64,000 bases of DNA from Limnoperna fortunei (taxonomy: Eukaryota; Mollusca; Bivalvia; Mytilida; Modiolidae), in assembly GCA_944474755.1 (NCBI GenBank), contig OX104122.1, forward strand, positions 5,419,223 through 5,483,222. Direction: 5' to 3'. The notes under the pieces were generated by a model. That model had not been told where the DNA came from. It made no database searches and saw nothing but the letters and a program-made list of their open reading frames with translations. Below, in pieces: positions 32,601-44,395 of the stretch. Position 1 is the first letter of the stretch. Each line of letters starts with the position of its first letter. A program made the translations under genes and the position numbers.

Positions 32601-35600
32601 TTCCATACTTTAAACATTACAACAGAGATACGTCCTTAGTCTTAATCATCAATTCCGACTGCTTTTATTTTAATTCCATACTTTAAACATTACAACAGAG
32701 ATACGTCTTTAGTCTTAATCATCAATTCCGACTGCATTTATTTTAATTCCATACTTTAAACATTACAACAGAGATAAGTCTTTAGTCTTAACCATCAATT
32801 CCGACTGCATTTATTTTAATTCCATACTTTAAACATTACAACAGAGATACGTCTTTAGTCTTAATCATCAATTCCGACTGCATTTATTTTAATTCCATAC
32901 TTTAAACATTACAACAGAGATACGTCTTTAGTCTTAATCATCAATTCCGACTGCATTTATTTTAATTCCATACTTTAAACATTACAACAGAGATACGTCT
33001 TTAGTCTTAATCATCAATTCCGACTGCATTTATTTTAATTCCATACTTTAAACATTACAACAGAGATACGTCTTTAGTCTTAATCATCAATTCCGACTGC
33101 ATTTATTTTAATTCCATACTTTAAACATTACAACAGAGATACGTCTTTAGTCTTAATCATCAATTCCGACTGCATTTATTTTAATTTCATACTTTAAACA
33201 TTACAACAGAGATACGTCTTTAGTCTTAATCATCAATTCCGACTGCTTTTATTTTAATTCCATACTTTAAACATTACAACAGAGATACGTCTTTAGTCTT
33301 AATCATCAATTCCGACTGCATTTATTTTAATTCCATACTTTAAACATTACAACAGAGATTCGTCTTTAGTCTTAATCATCAATTCCGACTGCATGTATTT
33401 TAATTCCATACTTTAAACATTACAACAGAGATACGTCTTTAGTCTTAATCATCAATTCCGACTGCATTTATTTTAATTCCATACTTTAAACATTACAACA
33501 GAGATACGTCTTTAGTCTTAATCATCAATTCCGACTGCATTTATTTTAATGCCATACTTTAAACATTACAACGGCGATACGTCTTTAGTCTTAATCATCA
33601 ATTCCGACTGCATTTATTTTAATTCCATACTTTAAACATTACAACAGAGATACGTCTTTAGCTTTAATCATCAATTCCGACTGCATTTATTTTAATTCCA
33701 TACTTTAAACATTACAACAGAGATACGTCTTTAGTCTTAATCATCAATTCCGACTGCTTTTATTTTAATTCCATACTTTAAACATTACAATAGAGATACG
33801 TCTTTAGTCTTAATCATCAATTCCGACTGCATTTATTTTAATTCCATACTTTAAACATTACAACAGAGATACGTCCTTAGTCTTAATCATCAATTCCGAC
33901 TGCTTTTATTTTAATTCCATACTTTAAACATTACAACAGAGATACGTCTTTAGTCTTAATCATCAATTCCGACTGCATTTATTTTAATTCCATACTTTAA
34001 ACAGTACAGCAGAGATACGTCTTTAGTCTTAACCATCAATTCCGACTGCATTTATTTTAATTCCATACTTTAAACATTACAACAGAGATACGTCTTTAGT
34101 CTTAATCATCAATTCCGACTGCATTTATTTTAATTCCATACTTTAAACATTACAACAGAGATACGTCTTTAGTCTTAATCATCAATTCCGACTGCATTTA
34201 TTTTAATTCCATACTTTAAACATTACAACAGAGATACGTCTTTAGTCTTAATCATCAATTCCGACTGCATTCATTTTAATTCCATACTTTAAACATTACA
34301 ACAGAGATACGTCTTTAGTCTTAATCATCAATTCCGACTGCATTTATTTTAATTCCATACTTTAAACATTACAACAGAGATACGTCTTTAGTCTTAATCA
34401 TCAATTCCGACTGCATTTATTTTAATTCCATACTTTAAACATTACAACAGAGATACGTCTTTAGTCTTAATCATCAATTCCGACTGCTTTTATTTTAATT
34501 CCACTACTTTAAACATTACAACAGAGATACGTCTTTAGTCTTAATCATCAATTCCGACTGCATTTATTTTAATTCCATACTTTAAACATTACAACAGAGA
34601 TACGTCTTTAGTCTTAATCATCAATTCCGACTGCATGTATTTTAATTCCATACTTTAAACATTACAACAGAGATACGTCATTAGTCTTAATCATCAATTC
34701 CGACTGCATTTATTTTAATTCCATACTTTAAACATTACAACAGAGATACGTCTTTAGTCTTAATCATCAATTCCGACTGCATTTATTTTAATGCCATACT
34801 TTAAACATTACAACGGCGATACGTCTTTAGTCTTAATCATCAATTCCGACTGCATTTATTTTAATTCCATACTTTAAACATTACAACAGAGATACGTCTT
34901 TAGCTTTAATCATCAATTCCGACTGCATTTATTTTAATTCCATACTTTAAACATTACAACAGAGATACGTCTTTAGTCTTAATCATCAATTCCGACTGCA
35001 TTTATTTTAATTCCATACTTTAAACATTACAACAGAGATACGTCTTTAGTCTTAATCATCAATTCCGACTGCATTTATTTTAATTCCATACTTTAAACAT
35101 TACAACAGAGATACGACTTTAGTCTTAATCATCAATTCCGACTGCATTTATTTTAATTCCATACTTTAAACATTACAACAGAGATACGTCTTTAGTCTTA
35201 ATCATCAATTCCGACTGCTTTTATTTTAATTCCATACTTTAAACATTACAACAGAGATACGTCTTTAGTCTTAATCATCAATTCCGACTGCATTTATTTT
35301 AATTCCATACTTTAAACATTACAACAGAGATACGTCTTTAGTCTTAATCATCAATTCCGACTGCATTTATTTTAATTCCATACTTTAAACATTACAACAG
35401 AGATACGTCTTTAGTCTTAATCATCAATTCCGACTGCATTTATTTTAATTCCATACTTTAAACATTACAACGGAGATACGTCTTAAGTCTTAATCATCAA
35501 TTAATTCCGACTGCATTTATTTTAATTCCATACTTTAAGCATTACAACAGAGATACGTCTTTAGTCTTAATCATCAATTAATTCCGACTGCATTTATTTT

Positions 35601-37200
35601 AATTCCATACTTTAAACATTACAACAGAGATACGTCTTTAGTCTTAATCATCAATTAATTCCGACTGCATTTATTTTAATTCCATACTTTTAACATTACA
35701 ACAGAGATACGTCTTTAGTCTTAATCATCAATTCCGACTGCATTTATTTTAATTCCATACTTTAAACATTACAACAGAGATACGTCTTTAGTCTTAATCA
35801 TCGAATCCGACTGCATTTATTTTAATTCCATACTTTAAACATTACAACAGAGATACGTTTTTAGTCTTAATCATCAATTCCGACTGCATTTATTTTAATT
35901 CCATACTTTAAACATTACAACAGAGATACGTCTTTAGTCTTAATCATCAATTCCGACTGCATTCATTTTAATTCCATACTTTAAACATTACAACAGAGAT
36001 ACGTCCTTAGTCTTAATCATCAATTCCGACTGCTTTTATTTTAATTCCATACTTTAAACATTACAACAGAGATACGTCTTTAGTCTTAATCATCAATTCC
36101 GACTGCATTTATTTTAATTCCATACTTTAAACATTACAACAGAGATACGTCTTTAGTCTTAACCATCAATTCCGACTGCATTTATTTTAATTCCATACTT
36201 TAAACATTACAACAGAGATACGTCTTTAGTCTTAATCATCAATTCCGACTGCATTTATTTTAATTCCATACTTTAAACATTACAACAGAGATACGACTTT
36301 AGTCTTAATCATCAATTCCGACTGCATTTATTTTAATTCCATACTTTAAACATTACAACAGAGATACGTCTTTAGTCTTAATCATCAATTCCGACTGCAT
36401 TTATTTTAATTCCATACTTTAAACATTACAACAGAGATACGTCTTTAGTCTTAATCATCAATTCCGACTGCATTTATTTTAATTCCATACTTTAAACATT
36501 ACAACAGAGATACGTCTTTAGTCTTAATCATCAATTCCGACTGCATTTATTTTAATTCCATACTTTAAACATTACAACAGAGATACGTCTTTAGTCTTAA
36601 TCATCAATTCCGACTGCTTTTATTTTAATTCCATACTTTAAACATTACAACAGAGATACGTCTTTAGTCTTAATCATCAATTCCGACTGCATTTATTTTA
36701 ATTCCATACTTTAAACATTACAACAGAGATACGTCTTTAGTCTTAATCATCAATTCCGACTGCATGTATTTTAATTCCATACTTTAAACATTACAACAGA
36801 GATACGTCTTTAGTCTTAATCATCAATTCCGACTGCATTTATTTTAATTCCATACTTTAAACATTACAACAGAGATACGTCTTTAGTCTTAATCATCAAT
36901 TCCGACTGCATTTATTTTAATGCCATACTTTAAACATTACAACGGCGATACGTCTTTAGTCTTAATCATCAATTCCGACTGCATTTATTTTAATTCCATA
37001 CTTTAAACATTACAACAGAGATACGTCTTTAGCTTTAATCATCAATTCCGACTGCATTTATTTTAATTCCATACTTTAAACATTACAACAGAGATACGTC
37101 TTTAGTCTTAATCATCAATTCCGACTGCTTTTATTTTAATTCCATACTTTAAACATTACAATAGAGATACGTCTTTAGTCTTAATCATCAATTCCGACTG
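29700..37200. repeat. Nested amplification tagged by AATT insertions (31-, 17-, 29- and 48-monomer offsets)
   Basis: Three consecutive monomers carrying ATTAATTCCG (a 4-bp insertion) occur at about 29705, 31981 and 35498. The pair ATGCCATAC plus CAACGGCGATAC occurs at 31276, 33551, 34793 and 36922. The offsets (2275, 1242 and 2129 bp) equal 31, 17 and 29 monomers plus the insertions they span. TCCACTACTTT, a 1-bp insertion, occurs near 30985 and 34504. Confidence 0.85.
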
Positions 37201-38022
37201 CATTTATTTTAATTCCATACTTTAAACATTACAACAGAGATACGTCTTTAGTCTTAATCATCAATTCCGACTGCATTTTTTAATTCCATACTTTAAACAT
37301 TACAACAGAGTTACGTCTTTAGTCTTTATCATCAATTCCGACTGCATTTATTTTAATTCCATACTTTAAACATTACAACAGAGATACGTCTTTAGTCTTA
37401 ATCATCAATTCCGACTGCATTTATTTTAATTCCATACTTTAAACATTACAACAGAGATACGTCTTTAGTCTTAATCATCAATTCCGACTGCTTTTATTTT
37501 AATTTCATACTTTAAACATTACAACAGAGATACGTCTTTAGTCTTAATCATCAATTCCGACTGCATTTATTTTAATTCCATACTTTAAACATTACAACAG
37601 AGATACGTCTTTAGTCTTAATCATCAATTCCGACTGCATTTATTTTAATTCCATACTTTAAACATTACAACAGAGATACTTCTTTAGTCTTAATCATCAA
37701 TTCCGACTGCATTTATTTTAATTCCATACTTTAAACATTACAACAGAGTCTTAATCATCAATTCCGACTGCATTTATTTTAATTCCATACTTTAAACATT
37801 ACAACAGAGATACGTCTTTAGTCTTAATCATCAATTCCGACTGCATTTATTTTAATTCCATACTTTAAACATTACAACAGAGATTCGTCTTTAGTCTTAA
37901 TCATCAATTCCGACTGCTTTTATTTTAATTCCATACTTTAAACATTACAACAGAGATACGTCTTTAGTCTTCATCATCAATTCCGACTGCATTTATTTTA
38001 ATTCCATACTTTAAACATTACA

Positions 38023-38334
38023 TTAAACATTGTATTCAATTACGTGTGGTAATGTCTTTCTTGTGCATACATTTCAGACAGGTATACCGGGAAATGTACA
38101 TCCTCAACTGTTAACAGTTATCAAATAAAATCGACGACCAATAATGTTATTTAGAATAACATTTAAATTATACTTTTTTAACCATGCCTTTTCAAGCAAC
38201 TAGTATCCTAATCTATTTTCAGCACGAATTAATAAACCTTTGAATTCACTTTTGATCATGGTGGGCAAAGTATCATTTCACACCGATCTCAATTAATACT
38301 TGAGCACACCGTTACAATAATCCGCCTCGAAGTC
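38023..38334. other. Single-copy AT-rich DNA next to the satellite
   Basis: The last partial monomer ends in TTTAAACATTACA and is followed by TTAAACATTGTA, a near copy of its own end. The sequence beyond has no repeat or reading frame that I can recognise. Confidence 0.6.
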
Positions 38335-38438
38335 GCAGCTCCATCATCTTCGCTAGCCAAGGGTTACGATCCGATACTCTTATCTTCACAGAGGGAGGAC
38401 CTGATCGTAACACTTGGCTAGCGAAGATGCAGCTCCAT
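38335..38438. mobile_element. Small foldback/MITE-like element with 10-bp direct repeats
   Basis: A 27-base arm at 38345-38371 (CATCTTCGCTAGCCAAG...) is the reverse complement of 38403-38429 with one mismatch, separated by a 31-base loop. The element is bounded by the perfect 10-bp direct repeat GCAGCTCCAT at 38335-38344 and 38429-38438, with a one-base overlap into the right arm. A flanking direct repeat of 9-10 bp is what a Mutator-type transposase leaves, so a very short non-autonomous element is the best reading. It carries no coding sequence. Confidence 0.7.
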
Positions 38439-38730
38439 TAATGACAAGCGAGTGATAATTCCTTTATAAATCACGAATGTAGACTACTTAGGCCATGAGG
38501 CCCATATTTAAGTGAAATATTATATAGGGTACAATTTTCCTATATGAGATAACATCATCTGTGATTTCAAAAATTATCTGCGGAATGTTGCACATATTTG
38601 TTTCGTACATTAAGTTATGTTCCTTCGACTATAAAAGTAAAATGGTTATACATTTTTTATGTACTTTGTTTCTTTAAACAGAACATATAGAAGTTCATTG
38701 GCATAATATACACGTATACTTTTAAGTAGG
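38439..38730. other. Single-copy DNA, nothing recognised
   Basis: AT-rich sequence with no long reading frame, RNA gene or repeat that I can support. Confidence 0.5.
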
Positions 38731-38974
38731 GACTGTCGGGTCATCTACGTTGAGTAGCTACTGTCAGTTCGTCTACGTTGAGTAGCTACTGTCGGGTCGT
38801 CTACATTGAGTAGCGACTGTCGGGTCGTCTACGTTGAGTAAAGACTATCGGGTAGTCTACGTTGAGTAGCGGTTGTCAGGACGTCTGCGTTGAGTAGCGA
38901 CTGTCTGGTCGTCTGCGTTGAGTAGCGACTGTCGGGTCGTCTACGTTGAGTAGCAACTGTCGGGTCGTCTACGT
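38731..38974. repeat. 28-bp minisatellite, about 8.7 copies
   Basis: The unit GACTGTCGGGTCGTCTACG plus TTGAGTAGC repeats with a 28-bp step and scattered substitutions. It is unrelated in sequence to the other 28-bp array at 52-54 kb. Confidence 0.92.
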
Positions 38975-40064
38975 TTTTGTCACTTGTAAGTCGTTCATCT
39001 GATCACATACGAGACGAACATGACTGGCAAGGCAAAGTATTCAGACAGTAAAAGTAAAACATTCTATCACGCATGGCAGCACATATACATATCTTGTCAT
39101 GAGGTCTAGGTTTCATTGGAGGATGAAGCTGAAATTACACGGTGAAACTACCTGAATGGTTTATATGGGAAGGCAAAAACGAATAAAGACTAAAACTACG
39201 GAAATACCTTTCTAGAATCAAGAAAGTGTTAAAATGTAATCTAAATAACTAATAATGTGGATTCAGTTTGGATGACGTGTTTGTAGGTCTATTTTCTCTA
39301 ATTATCCGAATAACAAGCGTATGTGTGTTCATATATAGATCCCCACTTCATTTATCAATAGGTACTGAGGTCATTACGTAGCCCATTTTCAGGTAATATT
39401 GGTGCTTGGACGGTATCCATGGTTCCATCCTGAAAGCTTCATGGCGTGTCCGCCGATCTGGGTAACGGATGACCGGTTGACGGATATTCAGACCAAGTGT
39501 GTTACTTTTTTCAGGGTACTACAATATATAAATGTATGTTTATTAAACGTCCTTTAAATACATATTTAGCTCAAAACTTTCTTTTGACCGACATATCAAT
39601 AATATCGTATAAAACGAAACTTTTCATAATATTCTTTGTATCATCTTTTCAAAATGTATATCTTGATTGTTTTTCTGCCTTTAATGCTCTGTGTTGGTTT
39701 CTAAGAAAATTGTACAGTTTTGAGACTTGGAAAGCAACACATGTAATACAAAACAAAAAAAATTGGATGCTCATTGTGATGGAAACTATTCGCGTTTCGT
39801 GGATTATGAATTTCCGCTACAAATGAAACTTCAAATATAACTTATTCTATCTATATTAACATCGCCATTTTATTAATTCATATTGAAATTTAATCGGGTA
39901 AAAATTCTAACGCATAGTTGATGATTACACAATCCACATGTAATATGGAAATTAAATAATAAGGTAGCAAGACACGGTTTTGTAGTTTAGTTTCGATTGT
40001 CCCCTTGTGAAATTTGTTAACATAGTAGTATGGTCCAGTTGCAGTTTACTTACATCTAAATACT
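38975..40064. other. Single-copy DNA, no supported gene
   Basis: A 109-codon open frame (39497-39826, plus) is present, but its product is low-complexity, rich in F, I, Y and L, and matches no family I know. AT-rich chance frames of this size are expected. No promoter, RNA gene or repeat stands out. Confidence 0.5.
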
Positions 40065-40740
40065 CTAAATTCATTTGCCAAACGGACCGGTCTAAACATC
40101 AATATAGCAAAAACACAAAATAATGGAAGTGAATGAAAAAAATGAGAGGACAAATAACTATTGTCAAACAACCAGTGGAAAATATCGATGAATTTACATA
40201 CCTCGGAAGCGTCATCGGCAGTGACAATTGTACAAAAACACATATCCAAACCAGATTAGCAAAAGCCCGTGCAGCCTTTCATAGACTTCAGCCCATGTGG
40301 AAGTCACGAAACTTCAGTATCAACACCAAAGTGAAGTTATTAAACAGCAATGTCAAGTCAGTCCTCTTGTATGGTTCGGAATGCTGGAGTATAATACAGA
40401 GCGACATACAGAAAGTAGAGCCATTCCACAACAGCTGCCTGCGAAAGATCATAGAATCAATTTGTTGCGGAAAAGCAAATGACACAGCATCGCTACGCAG
40501 ATCAAACAGCGGCGCTTCAGATGGCTAGGTCATGTGCTCAGAATGCCCGCCGAGAAGATTCCCAAAATAGCGCTAAACTGGGCACCATCTGGAAAAAGGA
40601 AGCCATGAAGACCACGGATGACCTGGAGGCGTAACATCCAAGGGGAGCATCAAGAACTTGGATACACCTGGGTGCATGCTCAGCATCTTTCAAAGAGCAG
40701 GAAAAAGCGGAAGAAGCTTGTTGGTGCCTTTACACCTTTG
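40065..40740 (+). pseudogene. Non-LTR retrotransposon fragment (end of reverse transcriptase to C terminus)
   Basis: Conceptual translation moves through three frames. The first part reads LNSFAKRTGLNINIAKT, the thumb-side motif before the fingers of a LINE reverse transcriptase. The second (from about 40133) contains EFTYLGSVIGSD, KARAAFHRLQPMWKSRN, KVKLLNSNVKSVLLYGSECW and FHNSCLRKI. The third (from about 40498) reads QIKQRRFRWLGHVLRMP and IPKIALNWAPSGKRK, then an in-frame TGA at 40606, then RPRMTWRR. This order is typical of the C-terminal third of many invertebrate LINEs. The endonuclease and the YADD palm are absent, so the copy is 5'-truncated. Two frame changes and a stop make it dead. 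The clade was not assigned; an RTE-like or related element is possible. Confidence 0.88.
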
Positions 40741-40748
40741 GTAAACGC

Positions 40749-40764
40749 ACACACACACACACAC
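40749..40764. repeat. (CA)8 microsatellite at the LINE fragment 3' end
   Basis: Eight CA units lie directly after the LINE C-terminal coding remnant and may be its 3' tail. Confidence 0.85.
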
Positions 40765-41429
40765 GATTCTACGTCATTTAATGCATAGATCTGGCAAATG
40801 ACAATGTAAAAGATTCAATAATTTTTGTATTTAATTTAAAAAATCTATCAATGAATTACTCAAATATAGATATTGTGTCTCTGTATATTGCCAACTGATC
40901 ATAATTTAACAGGCCTTCAATGAATGGCTGACTCGAATAACCAAATTCTGTTGTTAAAAAACGCTATACAATCAATAGAAAACATTCTAGAAACAATCAT
41001 TTTCAATCGGCATATTATTACCTTCTGTTTGAACTACTCTTACGCGACGAGGAGTGCATGTCTTGAAGGGCTGTTACAATTACAACAATGTACTCCAACA
41101 AGAAAGCGGATGCATTTGGCATATATCCTTATAAATAGCTCGGGATAGAATATTGCAGCATAAAAGTCCAGCCGGTGATAAAACAATAATAGAACACAGC
41201 CTCCTTGAATCATTTCTTAATAGCTGACAGTGAAAATGTTTCATATGTTGGCGTGTACTAACTGTAGTTTATTTTAAACATATTTGAATATCCCATTGCA
41301 AACTAATACATAAATCAGGTCTATGCTTTCCAACATATTTCAGCTTCTTCCTTACAAGTGTAAACCGATAACAGGTCAATTAGGTATCATACGAGGTTAA
41401 TGCCATAGAGTCCATATGTATTACATTTG
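40765..41429. other. Single-copy AT-rich DNA
   Basis: A 74-codon frame at 40924-41148 has no recognisable domain. Nothing else can be supported. Confidence 0.45.
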
Positions 41430-41472
41430 TGATTGATTGGTTGATTTATTAGGTGATAGATAGATTGATTGA
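41430..41472. repeat. Degenerate (GATT)n simple repeat
   Basis: GATTGATTGGTTGATTTATT followed by GATAGATAGATTGATTG is the reverse complement of an (AATC)n tail. It could be the tail of a decayed minus-strand SINE, but the sequence to its right is too diverged to confirm this. Confidence 0.55.
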
Positions 41473-41985
41473 ATGGGTAACGTGCAGAATTATTGTTAAG
41501 CAATATTTAGGACAAGAACATGGGAAGAGACCCAACATACAGGTGTACATCCGTACCCTGATGTGTAGAAATAAAGAAAGATAAGATACACGTAATTTTT
41601 CAACGTGTTCGGTCCATCAAATAAACGGGTCTCCGAAAATGCTAGCGATTTGACGATGAAGGCGTTTAATGCATCTCTATTTTAAGCTTTTCGTTTTTCT
41701 TATTGAAAAGTGTATTTTTGTCATAAAAATTTCCAGGGCTTCGTGTTTTATGTCTTTAACGCCACACTTCGCTTGAGGTGAATACAAAAATAAACTGACA
41801 CCGGCTTTTGTAGTAATTATGCTCTCGACATGCAAATAAATGTTATATGTTAGCTTAACTTTCCGCGAGTTGGTGTACAATACGCTGGATAAGCTCTTTG
41901 ACGCTAAGATTAATATTTGCAGATCGATGAAACCTTGCTGAAATCACCATAAAGAACAAATTTCATCCATAATGTCTCTGTTATC
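41473..41985. other. Single-copy DNA
   Basis: A 67-codon minus-strand frame (41677-41880) has no family resemblance. Nothing further was seen. Confidence 0.4.
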
Positions 41986-42232
41986 TTCCTAAACAATACA
42001 AGCTCTACGTACAAAACTGTTTTTTCCTAACAGTACAGACTATAGTGTTGTCACTGCTTTCTTCCTAAACAGTACATGCTGTACGTACTGTCACTACTTT
42101 CTTCCTAAACAGAACAAGATATTCGTGTTGTTACTGTTTTTTTTCCTAAACAGTACGTTATACCTGTTTTCACTGCTTTCTTCATAAACAATGCAAGCTT
42201 TTCGTATTGTCACTGCATTCTTCCTAAACGTA
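41986..42232. repeat. Degenerate tandem repeat, period about 38-41 bp, 6-7 copies
   Basis: TTCCTAAAC or a close variant occurs at 41986, 42024, 42062, 42102, 42143, 42181 and 42221. Between them lie variants of AGTACATGCTGTACGTACTG and TCACTGCTTTC. The unequal spacing shows an old, indel-rich array. Confidence 0.85.
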
Positions 42233-42802
42233 TGTTAGAACCTCCTATTGTTTAGTTAAAATGCCAATTATCAACAGGCGAGACTAAGTGGAGATATCGA
42301 ACAATTTCTTCATAATAAGTAATGTTTTATTTTATTTTGGACTCCATTTCATACCGATGCCATTCAGTGGCCTCATTTATAATATTAAGTCTTTACTACA
42401 GTATCAACCCGAAAGAGACAAGGTTAGCCTTAAAACTACCATTTATTAATGATTAGGTGAGACAACACTATACAGGAATAATATTTTAAAACAATACATG
42501 TTGTATAAAACTGACAGTGGCCTGAGTACTGAAATAAGTGGAAAGCTCGATCTCAAACCTAGTGTTATTTTCACATCCGTATAGTTACTGCAATGAACAA
42601 ATGTTTTATGTAAACGTTGTCTGTTTATTTTAGTTCAACATTGCATTTCCGTCCGATATGCCGAATGTTCTTACTTTCTATTCAGAAATTTTCAGACGTA
42701 AATCGGTAATTTGGCTGTTACAAATTAGGGTTTAATAGCCAAGCGTTTATAGAGGTAGAAAGATATATGTGCAATATCAAACGGCATGACGTAGTAGACA
42801 AA
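42233..42802. other. Single-copy AT-rich DNA
   Basis: No reading frame, RNA gene or repeat could be supported here. Confidence 0.45.
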
Positions 42803-43018
42803 ATGGCCGCCGAGTAGTTAAGGTAGTTATTACTCTACTATAGATCACGTGACTGTCAACACTGAGATTGGAAGTTCGAGTCTCACTGCGGGCAAGATGT
42901 GCTCTAATATGTATTAATTAATAAGGATTGCCAGTTTTCTTACGAATGTCAGGGGTTTCATCCAGGTACCCCGGCCTCTTCCTTCAATAAAAATTGCCTG
43001 AAAGTCACAAAACAAACC
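42803..43018 (+). mobile_element. tRNA-derived SINE, mollusc type, decayed
   Basis: The head resembles a tRNA gene. GGCCGCCGAGTAGTTAAGG (42804-42822) sits where the A box would be, and GAAGTTCGAGTCTC (around 42874) resembles a B box (GGTTCGANNCC). The body reads GGATTGCCAGTTTTCTTACG, then AGGTACCCCGGCC, TTCCTTCAATAAAA and ATTGCCTG. From memory this matches the tRNA head plus CTCCGG/TTCCTCC/AATAAAA domain of SINEs widespread in bivalves. A second, worse copy of the same family starts near 59267. Polymerase III would have transcribed the intact element and a LINE would have copied it. Confidence 0.7.
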
Positions 43019-43030
43019 AAAATACATCAA

Positions 43031-43330
43031 CTTCTGGGCCGGATCCGGGATTTATAATTAGTGGGCGTAAAAAAAACGCATGTGGTCTAGGCAGTGCCTT
43101 GGGAGTGTGCCCACGAGAGCGAAGCCTCCAGGAAGCTGTCGGATTAAACATATTTGAAAAAACTTTGTTTTAACACCAGATTTTATATTAGCTGACCGTC
43201 AATGAGGAAAATCATATCTGGTTGTGACTTTTATCTTGTAGGAACAACTAAGATAAGTGAAAAACATTTACTGGTTTGGGGGGGGTGTACGCCCGGAACG
43301 GAACGCCTGTACATGGATCAGCGCCTGAAG
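43031..43330. mobile_element. Possible non-autonomous DNA transposon (about 300 bp)
   Basis: The left end CTTCTGGGCCGGATCC is an imperfect inverted match (about 12 of 16) to the right end GGATCAGCGCCTGAAG. Ends containing GGATCC/GGCGGATC are common in hAT-like short elements. The interior holds no coding sequence and has a G8 run at 43279. No convincing target-site duplication was found, so the call is tentative. Confidence 0.35.
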
Positions 43331-44160
43331 TTTATACTTAAAATAATGTAACTGAACATTTTTATTCCTTATATGTTATATCTGCGTCTACATAAGTTTT
43401 AGTATTATCCAATTAAAAGGAGGACACATAATGTATTAATATAAACTTATACTATAGTTTTTTCAGATGCTAGAATCTTTATACAATTTACATTCTGTGT
43501 AATGAACTTTAGAATATAGGCTTGCGTAATAATGAGAGCTAAAAATTATCCATCGAAAACCAATGCGACTAGTTTTTAGAAAGGGCGAAGTGGGGTTAGT
43601 GTCGAGAAACACTCATGCTCGAACTCATACGCCACCTGGTGACACGCTGCTGATAAGAAGGTACTCGCCATTTTATCCTTAAAGTTAAATAGTATACATA
43701 TTGTTTGCACAATACCTGTATTCGCTAATCGTCCCGGATACATATAATTTTTTTCATTGAATTACTTCCCTTTGATTACAAAGTAAAAATACTAAATTTT
43801 TATTCGCTTTATGTGTCATTTGTGTGTTCGTCATTTCTATAATATTAAAATGATTTAGACAGTAGATGTATTTGAAATTCGACGCGTACATCTGAACAAA
43901 TGTAATTAAATTAATCCTCAAAAGCGCTACAAAGTGGTTATTTGTTTTCTGTCTCTTTTTTACACATACTCAGACAAGACAATATTTTGATAGAAATTTT
44001 ATTCCTTTTCCTTCTGACCGGTATTTCAATCAGCTACAATTTCCTAAGGAAACACATATGGCGGGGAAAACTCGGAACATTTTACATTTGTGATCTTTTT
44101 TTGGGTGGGAGGGGGCTTCAACCCTTTCGAAAGTCTAGTTAGGAATTTTGATAGTTTTCA
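43331..44160. other. Single-copy AT-rich DNA
   Basis: A 66-codon frame (43942-44142) has a hydrophobic stretch but no family match. There is no other supportable content. Confidence 0.4.
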
Positions 44161-44395
44161 GAATAGGAATAAGAATAAGAATAATTTTATTGACCAGTGA
44201 CTGGGCCCATTTCTGGGCAAATGTTACATTGGTTTATAACAATATACATAAAACAGTTACAAAAACATTACAGCGATAATGATGTTCTTTGATTTGCTGT
44301 CACAGAATCAGAGCCTGTACAAATACTTATCAATATTAATATATAAAGTATAAAACATTCATAACAATTATGTTGGTATTTCCCTCGGCAGTTGA
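44161..44395 (-). mobile_element. LINE 3' untranslated region and tail
   Basis: This stretch lies between the ORF2 C-terminal remnant and a hexamer-like tail. Read on the minus strand it ends in ATTCTTATTCTTATTCCTATTC, a short simple repeat of the kind many LINEs use instead of poly(A). Confidence 0.6.

Larger units (their letters stand above)
1..38022. repeat. 73-bp satellite array (about 520 monomers)
   Basis: The sequence is a head-to-tail array of a 73-bp monomer. Recognisable words in order are ACTGCATTTATTTT, TTTAAACATTACAAC, GATACGTCTTTAG and ATCATCAATTCCG. Monomer starts at 1, 74 and 147 fix the period. The consensus has about 21 G/C in 73 bases and two CpG sites. Common variants are GCTTTTA for GCATTTA, CAACGG for CAACAG, and TTCCGGC for TTCCGAC. 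Most monomers differ from consensus at only one to three bases. Length changes are rare: 4-bp AATT insertions, a 2-bp loss in CAACAGAGA and a 12-bp loss near 37748. All frames carry frequent stops, so it is not coding. It starts in phase at the window edge and must continue to the left. No transposon interrupts it. Confidence 0.98.

Noticed and set aside
1..38022. CRISPR-like array of regular repeats
   Set aside because: The repeats are directly adjacent with no unique spacers, the length is 38 kb, and the surrounding DNA is eukaryotic.
39497..39826. A 109-codon open frame
   Set aside because: AT-rich chance composition, no domain, no supporting signals.
43560..43660. tRNA gene
   Set aside because: GGGGTTAGTGTCGAGAAACA and CTCGAACTC look like tRNA words, but I could not fold a cloverleaf with acceptor and anticodon stems.
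43942..44142. A 66-codon frame with a hydrophobic segment
   Set aside because: Too short and unlike any family; hydrophobicity follows from T-rich codons.
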